Under the pieces are notes generated by a model that did not search any database, was not told the origin of the DNA, and saw only the letters and a program-made list of their open reading frames with translations. Source: Methanobacterium sp. (lineage in GTDB: Archaea > Methanobacteriota > Methanobacteria > Methanobacteriales > Methanobacteriaceae). Taken from it: a stretch of 12,224 nt of DNA. This document shows, in pieces, positions 1-6,655 of the stretch. Each line of letters begins with the position of its first letter. Within the stretch, counting starts at the first letter, position 1. The DNA is taken from positions 1 to 12,224 of the forward strand of contig JAHKLQ010000193.1 of assembly GCA_020854975.1 (NCBI GenBank), in the 5' to 3' direction. Position numbers and translations under genes: made by a program.

Positions 1-1
1 C

Positions 2-193
2 ATCGAAAATACAGAAAATAAACCGGGCCTGTTTTCAGTGGGAATGGATGTTGAAGACATGGACACTACCATGAAAGAACTCAAAGCTAAAGGTGCCAAA
101 ATCACCATGGACCCTATACCAATAACAGTGGGGACACTTGCCTTCATAGAAGACCCAAACGGAGCCAGAATAGCATTAATTGAACATAAATAA
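2..193 (+). CDS. VOC-fold (glyoxalase/bleomycin-resistance-like) protein, C-terminal fragment
   Basis: The reading frame is open from the left edge and stops with TAA at 191-193, giving the last 63 residues of a protein whose start lies outside the window. The fragment has the closing half of a vicinal-oxygen-chelate module. A segment reading [21 protein letters not shown] fits a beta strand plus the amphipathic helix typical of the fold. It is followed by a turn region and the strand pair [18 protein letters not shown]. The motif DPNG followed by a hydrophobic strand ending in Glu-His is the usual end of VOC proteins, and the Glu is the position that binds metal in many members. The family includes glyoxalase I, dioxygenases and antibiotic-binding proteins. 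The fragment does not allow a choice, so substrate and true function are unknown. Identification of the fold is fairly sure. Confidence 0.8.
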   Translation: MENTENKPGLFSVGMDVEDMDTTMKELKAKGAKITMDPIPITVGTLAFIEDPNGARIALIEHK

Positions 194-200
194 TTCCCTA

Positions 201-285
201 ACCATTTTTAAATACAAATCAATCTATTCATTAAAGTTCTAATTTAGAAAAATATCCCCCCTTTTCTTTATTTTCCATTTAAAAA
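201..285. terminator. Convergent archaeal poly-T terminator region
   Basis: This spacer lies between two converging genes. On the plus strand it has a T5 tract at 205-209, 12 bp after the VOC stop, and a pyrimidine-rich stretch at 256-280. On the minus strand, T5 tracts (A-runs at 246-250 and 281-285) follow the stop of the MFS gene. There is no G+C-rich hairpin, as expected for archaeal termination, which depends mainly on T-rich tracts. The assignment is inferred from base composition and position only. Confidence 0.45.
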
Positions 286-325
286 TTTAATTAAGGATCT
301 AGTAGTTTAATTGAGGATCTAGTAG
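286..325. repeat. 20-bp perfect-register tandem duplication
   Basis: Two head-to-tail 20-bp units occupy 286-305 and 306-325. Both have the form TTTAATT(A/G)AGGATCTAGTAG and differ at one base only. The second unit ends 4 bp before the stop codon (330-332, minus strand) of the MFS gene, so the duplication is in its 3' untranslated region. It looks like a local slippage or recombination duplication. No function can be assigned. Confidence 0.85.
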
Positions 326-329
326 TTGT

Positions 330-1766
330 TCATGACCTTGTAGCTGCATCTTCATCTAAAGGTATTTCTTTGAGGAAAAAGGCAACAACTAATCCTACCA
401 ATGCCAATACCATTGCTGTGGAAAATATATTCTGAATAGAAATTACTAGTGACTGGTTATAACTTATAATACTCGTAGTTGAACTTACCATTGTGAAATT
501 CATTATGTATCCAAATACTGGAACAAATATGATGGTACCGATATTTCTAAAAAACCGCATAGAAGCAGTTACAATACCTATTTCTCGCAGTGTAAATGCA
601 TTCTGCACTGCTATATTATATATGTTATAAGCCATCCCTGAACCAATACCAAGAACAGTTGAATAAACTAAAAGCAGATAATAAGGCGTATTCTCATTCA
701 TTGAAGCAAGAAGCACAACTCCTACTCCAGTTATGATAAATTCAAAAATAGCAAGCATCTTATATTTACCAGTCCATGATATGATTTGACCAGTGAGTAT
801 TGAGGCCAAGGTAAGACTTAAACTCATAGGAATCATCATTAGCCCGGAATTTGTGGCACTCATACCTAAAACATCCTGTGCAAATAATGGAACATAAATT
901 ACCCCACTAAACATCAATGCAGCTGCTAAAAAGCTTTCCACCGAAGAGACACTAAATATTGGATTTTTAAAAAGTTCCAAGGGTAAAACAGGATCTACAG
1001 CTCTTTTTTCAATTAAAACAAACAATATGAACATGATCCCTGAAAATACAAAAATTCCAACTACCTCCATTAATGAATATGTATTTAGATCTCCGGCAAG
1101 AGCTACTCCCAGGACCAGTGAACTTAAAGTTAGGATAAAGGTGATGATCCCTGCATAATCAATAACTTTTTTAACATCGGGTAATTTGAAGTTGGGAAGA
1201 GAATAAAGAATCAGGGTTACAGCAGCAATTCCAACTGGAACATTTACAAAGAAAACCCCTCTCCAGCCAAAATTATCAGTAATTACACCCCCTAGAATTG
1301 GTCCCAGAACATCGGCAAGTCCAAATACTGATCCTAGTATTCCCATGTATTTGGCTCTTTCCCTGGGACTAAATATTTCTCCAACCACAATAAAGGGGAG
1401 GGATAATAAAATTCCACCACCAATTCCCTGAAGTCCTCTAAATAGGATCAGTTGAAACATGTTGGTAGAAAAACCACACATGACTGAAGTTATGACAAAA
1501 GTGATGATCCCTATAAGTAAAACATGTTTTCTACCGTAAATATCTGATAATTTACCAAAAAGGATTATAGAAATGGTTGAAGTCAACATATAAGATGTAA
1601 ATGGCCATGAATAATATTCCATTCCCTGTAAACTGTTGATAATTTTGGGCATAGCTGTTCCTATAATAGAATAATCAAAGGCAGCTACCAGAAGCCCTAC
1701 CATTAAACCTGCCATTATCATGATTATCTTATCTTTAACAAGGTTATCATGGCTTTCAAAAGTCAT
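330..1766 (-). CDS. MFS multidrug exporter, DHA2 (EmrB/QacA) family
   Basis: The product is a 478-residue polytopic membrane protein, the usual length of 14-helix drug:H+ antiporters. Visible signatures, numbered from the ATG at 1766: the helix-1 motif FDYSIIGTAMPKI (about residues 30-42, with the membrane Asp typical of DHA2), MFS motif A GKLSDIYGRK (about 71-80), the motif-B-like LFRGLQGIGGG (about 108-118) and the antiporter motif C region GPILGGVITDNFGWR (about 155-169). It should export hydrophobic or cationic compounds using the proton gradient. The substrate is unknown. The frame can be extended to a GTG at 1775, but that GTG lies inside a Shine-Dalgarno-like GTGAT just before the ATG at 1766, so the ATG is preferred. 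A TetR gene and a DUF169 gene lie upstream on the same strand, which suggests a regulated efflux locus. The 168-bp gap and T-tracts suggest a separate promoter for this gene. Confidence 0.9.
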   Translation of the reverse strand: MTFESHDNLVKDKIIMIMAGLMVGLLVAAFDYSIIGTAMPKIINSLQGMEYYSWPFTSYMLTSTISIILFGKLSDIYGRKHVLLIGIITFVITSVMCGFSTNMFQLILFRGLQGIGGGILLSLPFIVVGEIFSPRERAKYMGILGSVFGLADVLGPILGGVITDNFGWRGVFFVNVPVGIAAVTLILYSLPNFKLPDVKKVIDYAGIITFILTLSSLVLGVALAGDLNTYSLMEVVGIFVFSGIMFILFVLIEKRAVDPVLPLELFKNPIFSVSSVESFLAAALMFSGVIYVPLFAQDVLGMSATNSGLMMIPMSLSLTLASILTGQIISWTGKYKMLAIFEFIITGVGVVLLASMNENTPYYLLLVYSTVLGIGSGMAYNIYNIAVQNAFTLREIGIVTASMRFFRNIGTIIFVPVFGYIMNFTMVSSTTSIISYNQSLVISIQNIFSTAMVLALVGLVVAFFLKEIPLDEDAATRS

Positions 1767-1833
1767 AGTTATCACTTGAGGCCTATTCTTTAACAGATCT
1801 TATCATCAACAGATGTTAAGGATTCAGCGGAGT

Positions 1834-1872
1834 GTTTAAATTCATTATTCATAGGACATTTCATATTCATAG
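1834..1872 (-). promoter_or_regulatory. Candidate promoter and direct-repeat element of the MFS gene
   Basis: Read on the minus strand, a TATA-like AATTTAAAC (plus 1834-1842) lies about 70 bp before the MFS start. Immediately upstream are two near-identical direct repeats, CTATGAATATGAA (1860-1872) and CTATGAATAATGAA (1841-1854), set 18 bp apart. Repeats next to a TATA box are a common layout for regulator sites in archaea. The reading is inference, with no transcript evidence. Confidence 0.3.
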
Positions 1873-1877
1873 AACTT

Positions 1878-1917
1878 AAAAAAGGATAAAAAATAGAAAT
1901 TTTTTGGTTAGAAAAAA
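1878..1917 (-). terminator. Poly-T terminator after the DUF169 gene
   Basis: On the minus strand the 60 bp after the DUF169 stop contain three T6 runs (A-runs on the plus strand at 1878-1883, 1888-1893 and 1912-1917). Repeated oligo-T without a hairpin is the standard archaeal termination signal. This argues that the MFS gene is at least partly transcribed apart from tetR and the DUF169 gene. Confidence 0.5.
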
Positions 1918-1934
1918 TTTATTGGCAAGAAGAA

Positions 1935-2621
1935 TCATTCTTCCTTAAAGAACCTTTTCGTTCGCATCTCTCCTAAATTGGAGACTATACGGGACAACTC
2001 ATTGGCTGGAATACTTACCATAATTTCTTCTGGATTGATGTCCATATTTTGCCTTGATCCTGCATCTCCAAATCCATAAGTGACTTTTCCAGTCATATAA
2101 GGAGTTGCAGCCATTGAACTGCACACTGGAAATGCATCAGCACCTATTCCATGTACTCCAGAATCATATGTATTTGCATGAAGTATTTCCATGCCCTGTT
2201 TTGCGTTGCACACTATGAATATCACATCTGGTTCAAATTCTACCTTATCTAATGGAGCGAAAATAATTGCATTAAAAATTCCAGGGTGTATATATCTTTC
2301 ATTTTCTCTTGAACGCTGTACTGCAGGAACGTTTTTATATAAGCCCTTTGGAAGCATAAATAGACCACTTTGCACATCTGCAGGGTATTCACGCAGATCT
2401 TTAAGTCCAGAATTTTTAGCACCACCTATACATTGTTCCTCTTCCAGAGTGGAATAAAACATTTCACCTTTCATAGCTTTTTCAAGTTTCATACAGAATT
2501 TTGATTTACCTTCTGCCTTTTCAATATTTTTTGGCTCGTCAACAGACCATTTTATGGCTACTGGTTCATTTTCCAATTTTAGAAGTTCATTTAATTTTCC
2601 TCTGAGTTTTTTATAATCCAT
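1935..2621 (-). CDS. DUF169 family protein
   Basis: A 228-residue soluble protein that I recognise as a DUF169 member (COG2043-type). The family is common in methanogens and anaerobes and has no established biochemical role. Family features seen are the opening LNELLKLENEPVAIKW, the cysteine-bearing block EEEQCIGGA (Cys64), the LPKGLYKNVPAVQRS segment, the FEPDVIFIVCNAKQGMEIL strand region (Cys138) and the glycine- and cysteine-rich DAFPVCSSM (Cys167) with GFGDAGSRQ near the C terminus. Cys43 is a fourth cysteine. Conserved cysteines may mean metal or redox-cofactor binding, but that is a guess. No signal peptide or membrane segment is present, so it is probably cytoplasmic. The ATG at 2621 is preceded by AAAGGAGAG at good spacing. 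The gene starts 66 bp after tetR on the same strand, so the two probably form an operon and DUF169 is a likely direct target of the repressor. Confidence 0.85.
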   Translation of the reverse strand: MDYKKLRGKLNELLKLENEPVAIKWSVDEPKNIEKAEGKSKFCMKLEKAMKGEMFYSTLEEEQCIGGAKNSGLKDLREYPADVQSGLFMLPKGLYKNVPAVQRSRENERYIHPGIFNAIIFAPLDKVEFEPDVIFIVCNAKQGMEILHANTYDSGVHGIGADAFPVCSSMAATPYMTGKVTYGFGDAGSRQNMDINPEEIMVSIPANELSRIVSNLGEMRTKRFFKEE

Positions 2622-2687
2622 ATTTTACTCTCCTTTACATTTTTTTTGTTAATCTAATTAATTCCATGAATTCTGTCTACAGTGTCC

Positions 2688-3332
2688 TTATTTCTTTAGC
2701 ATATGTAGAAAGAAATCTCCTATATCTTTGCCAAATTTTTCATCATCAATTTTCTTGTTTTCCAATAACTCTTTAGCCCAGTCCCCCATGTTCACCTTAC
2801 CATTGTATATTACTGATAAGAGAATAGCTGCTTCGGTAGGGTCCACATCCTGTCTGATTTCACCCTCATCTATGCCTTTTTGTATGGAATCTATCCCTAT
2901 GTGCATTATTTCTTTGAAAAGGTCTCTTACTTCCTGGAATTCTTGGCTACTTGTCATTTTATCCATATCAAATTGTTTTTTAATGAGTGTGGGGGAATAG
3001 AGCAACTTGAAATCATCAGGATATTCATTTGAAAATTTCCTATTTGCATTTTGATATGATTTTAGCTTTCCTAAACCAGTATTATCTTTTTTAACTTCCT
3101 TTTTAACCATATCGGCCCAAATTCGAGTACCATGTAAGACTACAGCAAAGTATAATGATTCTTTATTTTTAAAATAAAGATAAAGTGTACCTTTGCCAAG
3201 ACCAACTTCTCTGGCTATTTCATCCATTGAAACTTCATTAAAGTTTTTTGAAGCGAATAGTTTCCTGGCGGCTTCGATAATGTCATTTTGCCGTTGTTTT
3301 CTTTCTCTTTCCTTCCATTTTGCAAGTGACAT
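2688..3332 (-). CDS. TetR/AcrR family transcriptional repressor
   Basis: A 214-residue one-component regulator. The N-terminal DNA-binding domain is classic. Helix 1 is IIEAARKLFASKNFNEVSMD (about residues 18-37), followed by the helix-turn-helix EIAREVGLGKGTLYLYF (about 38-54) and KNKESLY. The rest (about 65-214) is an all-helical ligand-binding and dimerisation domain without close identity to a subfamily I can name. The start is set by a strong Shine-Dalgarno, GGAGGGTGA, 7 nt before the ATG at 3332. The longer in-frame TTG at 3350 lies next to that element and is not credible. The gene leads the leftward run tetR - DUF169 - MFS exporter. A perfect inverted repeat beside its TATA-like box (3394-3407) indicates autoregulation. 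The inducer is unknown, and a compound exported by the MFS protein is the obvious candidate. Confidence 0.93.
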   Translation of the reverse strand: MSLAKWKERERKQRQNDIIEAARKLFASKNFNEVSMDEIAREVGLGKGTLYLYFKNKESLYFAVVLHGTRIWADMVKKEVKKDNTGLGKLKSYQNANRKFSNEYPDDFKLLYSPTLIKKQFDMDKMTSSQEFQEVRDLFKEIMHIGIDSIQKGIDEGEIRQDVDPTEAAILLSVIYNGKVNMGDWAKELLENKKIDDEKFGKDIGDFFLHMLKK

Positions 3333-3339
3333 ATGTTTT

Positions 3340-3348
3340 TCACCCTCC
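3340..3348 (-). promoter_or_regulatory. Ribosome binding site that fixes the tetR start
   Basis: The minus strand reads GGAGGGTGA, a near-complete match to the methanogen anti-Shine-Dalgarno, with 7 nt to the ATG at 3332. It excludes the longer TTG start at 3350. Confidence 0.8.
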
Positions 3349-3393
3349 AATTATGACTTTACCTTCAAATCTATGACTATAAATTTTTTAATA

Positions 3394-3407
3394 TGACTTA
3401 CTAGTCA
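3394..3407. promoter_or_regulatory. Candidate TetR operator (TGACT-N4-AGTCA)
   Basis: A perfect inverted repeat with 5-bp arms, TGACT at 3394-3398 and AGTCA at 3403-3407, with a 4-bp centre TACT. Read on the minus strand it begins 1 bp downstream of the TATA-like TTATATAA (3409-3416). It therefore sits between the TATA box and the expected transcription start, where a bound dimer would block initiation. TGACT/AGTCA dyads are typical of many TetR/AcrR operators. I saw no second copy near the DUF169 or MFS starts. Confidence 0.65.
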
Positions 3408-3408
3408 G

Positions 3409-3441
3409 TTATATAAGTAGTAGTTAACAGGAGTATATAAA
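3409..3441 (-). promoter_or_regulatory. Candidate tetR promoter with two TATA-like boxes
   Basis: Two archaeal TATA-like boxes face tetR. TTATATAA at 3409-3416 is closest to the dyad, and TTTATATA (complement of 3434-3441) is 25 bp further upstream. Initiation about 25 bp downstream would fall near 3388 or near 3412 respectively. The first places the operator inside the core promoter, while the second places it just downstream of the start site. Which box is used cannot be told from sequence. Confidence 0.5.
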
Positions 3442-3451
3442 GATTTTGATC

Positions 3452-3462
3452 AAAAATAAAAA
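3452..3462 (-). terminator. Poly-T terminator after the P-type ATPase gene
   Basis: Two T5 runs on the minus strand (A-runs at 3452-3456 and 3458-3462) lie 15-26 bp after the ATPase stop codon and just before the tetR promoter. They would end the ATPase transcript and keep tetR independent. Confidence 0.4.
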
Positions 3463-3477
3463 TTGAAAATATGGTAA

Positions 3478-6216
3478 TTAGTTTTCCCTGGATTGATTGA
3501 TGGCATCCTTCCTGTACCTAAGAACTCTCTTATAAATTTCACCAATAACAAGAAGGGATATTCCTGGAACCAAACATATACCCCACTGGTAGGCATTGAG
3601 CGAGACTGTACCAAAGAGTTGATGGAAAAGTCTTGTTTCGGTTATGAGCATGGTACCCAGTATAACCCAGAGGTAGGCATAAAGGAGTCGAGTATTGGTA
3701 AAGGTGGCGCTCTGGAAGGCTGTGTCACTGGGGAAGCGGAGGTTCAGGGCTAAAAAGATGTTCATCAGGGATATGGTTACCAGTCCCATGGTCTGTCCGA
3801 TCTCCATAGAACCATAGGATATCTGTCCCAGGTGATACACGTAGAGTGAGGTGGCAGCCATGAAAGCTCCGGCAACAAACAACCGTATATACATACCCCT
3901 GGAAATGATCCCTTCATCATGTTTCCTTGGTTTACGGGTCATAATACCTGGTGATGCCATGTCCAGACCGAACATTATTCCGATAGGTGCAACCACCAGC
4001 ATATGGACCCATAATACCTGTCCTGGGGTGAAAAGTGCAGTTCCAGCTATGGCAAATACTGAAGATCCTAAAAATGCCAGGATGAACATGAAGAGGTTGG
4101 CTATCTGGATCCTGAGGAACTTCTGCAGGTTATCATAGATCTTTCTCCCTTCCTCAATGGCAGATACAATGGTTGCAAAGTTATCATCCACCAGGATCAT
4201 CTTAGCCGCCCCTTTAGCAACATCTGTACCTGTAATGCCCATGGCAATACCAATATCCGCTGCTTTGATGGAGGGAGCATCATTTACACCGTCACCAGTC
4301 ATGGCCACAATATTACCTTGTTTTTTAAGCACCTTCACCAGACGTACCTTATGTTCTGGTGCCACCCGGGCAATCACTCCAATATCATCGATTTTATGGA
4401 GAGCATCTTCATCACTCAGTGATGCGAATTCTGCACCAGTAACTGCCTCTCCTTCAATACCCAGTTCCCGGCCTATGGTCTGTGCTGTAACTGCATGGTC
4501 TCCTGTGATCATCCTTACTCTCACACCAGCCTGTTTTGCCTTTCGAATTGCATCTTTGGCTTCTGGACGGGGAGGATCAACTTCACCGATAAGTGCCGTG
4601 ATGATGAGGCCTTCCATAAGCAGCATCATGTCAGCCTGGGAGTCAAATGATGCAGGATCAAAATCTTTTTGGGCAAGGGCCAGAACTCGTAATCCTTCAC
4701 TGGCTATGCGCTCGTTTTCGTCTTCAATTTTCTTCCGGTCATCAGGGTTAAGTTCATGGGCCGATCCATCCGGCATTAACCCATGGGAAGACCTTCTCAG
4801 TATTACATCAGGAGCTCCTTTGATATATGCTCGGATTACTGGTTTTCCTGAAGGTGTTTTCAGGTTGTGGAAGGTGGCCATGAATTTATAATCAGAATCA
4901 AAGGGGATGCTTGCCAGGCGAGGATTATTTTTCCGGAACTCTGGGACATTCAGACCACCTTTTTCAGCCAGAACATAGAGTGCTGCTTCAGTGGGGTCCC
5001 CCACCACTTCTCCATCGATAATATCGGTGTCAATACACAGAGCACATGGAAAAAAGACATGATCAAGGTTTTCTTCCATTTCCCCTTCAATTCTCTGTAT
5101 CTTCCCATCAAAACTGTAACCTTCCCCAGAGACTGTGTAACGGTGTTGTGCTGTTGAAATAGTGCGTACAGTCATCTGGTTCATGGTGAGGGTTCCAGTT
5201 TTATCGGAGTTGATTGCAGAGGTGGATCCCAGGGTTTCCACTGCTGGCATGTTCTTGATGATGGCATTCTTTTTGGCCATGGCCACCATTCCCATGGCCA
5301 GGATACTGGTTACCACCGCAGGTAAAGCATCAGGAATAGAACCTATGGCTAGGGATATGCCAATGTTAAACAGGGTCTTAAATGATCCACCCTGGGAAAG
5401 TCCAATGGTAACAATGGCCAGAAAGGCAAGTATGGCCATTCCTATGATAAATAGGGTGACCCGGTCAATCTGTTGCATGAGTGGGGTTTTTTCTTCCTTA
5501 TGTTCCCTGAGCATGGTGGCTATATGACCTACCTGGGAGTGCATACCAGTTTCTGTGACCAGGACCTCACCATGGCCCCGGGTCACATTGGTGTTCATGA
5601 ACACCATATTCACCTGATCACCTAAGGGTGGTTCCTTCTGGGTGATCACTTCACTGTATTTGTCAACTGCCATACTCTCCCCAGTGAGGGCGGCCTCTTC
5701 CACCTGAAGGTTGGCTGCAACCATCACCCTACCATCAGCTGGGACCCGATCACCGGCATCAAGGACTACTATATCACCAGGTACAATCTTTTCAGCTTCA
5801 ATCTGGATTACCTGGCCATCTCGCCGTACTTTGGCCACAACTTTCATCATTTTGTTGAGGGCAGCAACACTTTTGGAAGCTTTTGCCTCCTGACGGTACC
5901 CCAGGTTAGCTATGAAAATGGTTAAAATGAGAAGTAGTAAAAAGGTCCTGTACTCAGCAATGAATAAGCTTACAATTGCTGCGATAACAAGAACAATCTG
6001 CATGTATGCCTTGTACTGTTCCAACCATCTTCGCCAAGCTGGTTTTTCCTTTTCTTCTTCAAGTATGTTGGGCCCATAACTTTTCATCCGATTAACGGCT
6101 TCAGTAGAGCTAAGTCCCTGGTCAGTGGATACTCCCAACTTTTCGGCAACTTTTTCTTTGGCCAGTGCGTACCATACCTCTTCTGTATCTGAAGATTGCG
6201 ATGATGGATCAGACAT
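3478..6216 (-). CDS. P-type cation-transporting ATPase, P2-like, ion uncertain
   Basis: A 912-residue membrane pump. Domains in order (numbering from the ATG at 6216): N-terminal cation-ATPase domain, helices 1-2 (about 72-106), actuator domain with LTGES (177-181), helices 3-4 with the motif IPDALPA (294-300), and the phosphorylation site DKTGTLT (Asp338). Then come KGAP of the nucleotide domain (466-469), MITGDH (570-574), TGDGVNDAP (640-648) and a C-terminal helix 5-10 bundle. All catalytic motifs are intact, so it should hydrolyse ATP to move a cation. Overall layout resembles PacL/SERCA pumps, but by-eye alignment shows the calcium ligands of helices 4, 5, 6 and 8 replaced, so calcium should not be assumed. 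The start at 6216 has GAGAGGGGT upstream. A TTG at 6267 is in frame but lacks support. The gene is much richer in GC than its neighbours. Confidence 0.88.
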   Translation of the reverse strand: MSDPSSQSSDTEEVWYALAKEKVAEKLGVSTDQGLSSTEAVNRMKSYGPNILEEEKEKPAWRRWLEQYKAYMQIVLVIAAIVSLFIAEYRTFLLLLILTIFIANLGYRQEAKASKSVAALNKMMKVVAKVRRDGQVIQIEAEKIVPGDIVVLDAGDRVPADGRVMVAANLQVEEAALTGESMAVDKYSEVITQKEPPLGDQVNMVFMNTNVTRGHGEVLVTETGMHSQVGHIATMLREHKEEKTPLMQQIDRVTLFIIGMAILAFLAIVTIGLSQGGSFKTLFNIGISLAIGSIPDALPAVVTSILAMGMVAMAKKNAIIKNMPAVETLGSTSAINSDKTGTLTMNQMTVRTISTAQHRYTVSGEGYSFDGKIQRIEGEMEENLDHVFFPCALCIDTDIIDGEVVGDPTEAALYVLAEKGGLNVPEFRKNNPRLASIPFDSDYKFMATFHNLKTPSGKPVIRAYIKGAPDVILRRSSHGLMPDGSAHELNPDDRKKIEDENERIASEGLRVLALAQKDFDPASFDSQADMMLLMEGLIITALIGEVDPPRPEAKDAIRKAKQAGVRVRMITGDHAVTAQTIGRELGIEGEAVTGAEFASLSDEDALHKIDDIGVIARVAPEHKVRLVKVLKKQGNIVAMTGDGVNDAPSIKAADIGIAMGITGTDVAKGAAKMILVDDNFATIVSAIEEGRKIYDNLQKFLRIQIANLFMFILAFLGSSVFAIAGTALFTPGQVLWVHMLVVAPIGIMFGLDMASPGIMTRKPRKHDEGIISRGMYIRLFVAGAFMAATSLYVYHLGQISYGSMEIGQTMGLVTISLMNIFLALNLRFPSDTAFQSATFTNTRLLYAYLWVILGTMLITETRLFHQLFGTVSLNAYQWGICLVPGISLLVIGEIYKRVLRYRKDAINQSREN

Positions 6217-6262
6217 ATAATTTACCCCTCTCTCAAGAATACTTATGAGAACATCAAAATTC

Positions 6263-6279
6263 ACCAATATGGAATTGGT
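6263..6279. promoter_or_regulatory. Inverted repeat upstream of the ATPase start
   Basis: ACCAAT (6263-6268) and ATTGGT (6274-6279) form a perfect 6-bp inverted repeat with a 5-bp centre, about 47 bp before the ATPase ATG. It could be a regulator site or a small hairpin in the leader. Six-base dyads occur by chance in AT-rich DNA, so the functional claim is weak. Confidence 0.3.
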
Positions 6280-6655
6280 TCACCCCTTATTTCTTATGTG
6301 ATTTGTATATGTGCTTGAAAATATATGAGATTAACTGGAAATCTCTTTGAAAATTAAACTATTTTGTAGCAGTTCCGGGTTAACCAGGTAAGATCATTAC
6401 TATTTAGTTATCTCAGTGGCATAATATACACTAAAACTTGGACTTTAAATTAAAATTTAGGACTTTAAAATTAGATATGTTAAATAATAATTTGATAACC
6501 CCTGTGAAACAGAAATTTTATATGTTATCTTTGATATATAATTCAAATTGTTTTTAATTACATTACTGTCATCTGATCAGCAAATTATACTGTATTTAAA
6601 TGGAGGAAATTAATTTAATTCAATTATTAAGATATAAATGAACTAAAAAAAAGAT
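6280..6655. other. Divergent AT-rich spacer between ATPase and radical SAM genes
   Basis: No credible gene is present. Several TATA-like boxes occur. For the plus strand these are TTTTATAT near 6516, GATATATAA near 6533, and GATATAAAT at 6631-6639, which is about 25 bp before the radical SAM start and would allow a leaderless transcript. For the minus strand there is CATATATTTTC near 6318-6328. A pair of GATAAC/GTTATC arms (6494-6499 and 6524-6529) encloses a smaller CTGT/ACAG dyad. The spacer therefore probably holds two divergent promoters. Exact starts cannot be read from sequence. Confidence 0.45.
6440..6469. repeat. Pair of GGACTTTAAA direct repeats, 20 bp apart
   Basis: GGACTTTAAA occurs at 6440-6449 and again at 6460-6469. 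The spacing is exactly 20 bp, or about two helical turns, so a bound protein would meet both copies on the same DNA face. The copies lie in the divergent spacer. They may be a regulator site, but no known motif is recognised. Confidence 0.4.

Noticed and set aside
4157..4891. 244-codon open frame on the plus strand opposite the ATPase gene
   Set aside because: It is antisense to conserved ATPase motifs, its translation is low-complexity Ser/Ala/Pro-rich, and it has no domain or ribosome site. It is a shadow of the high-GC codon pattern.
5162..5527. 121-codon plus-strand frame opposite the ATPase gene
   Set aside because: It is antisense to the helix 3-4 region, and its Met/Ala-rich translation has no recognisable fold or start signal.
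6600..6641. 13-codon ATG frame before the radical SAM gene, considered as a precursor peptide
   Set aside because: It encodes only MEEINLIQLLRYK, has no Shine-Dalgarno and no Cys, Gly or core features of a modified peptide. It is too short to support.
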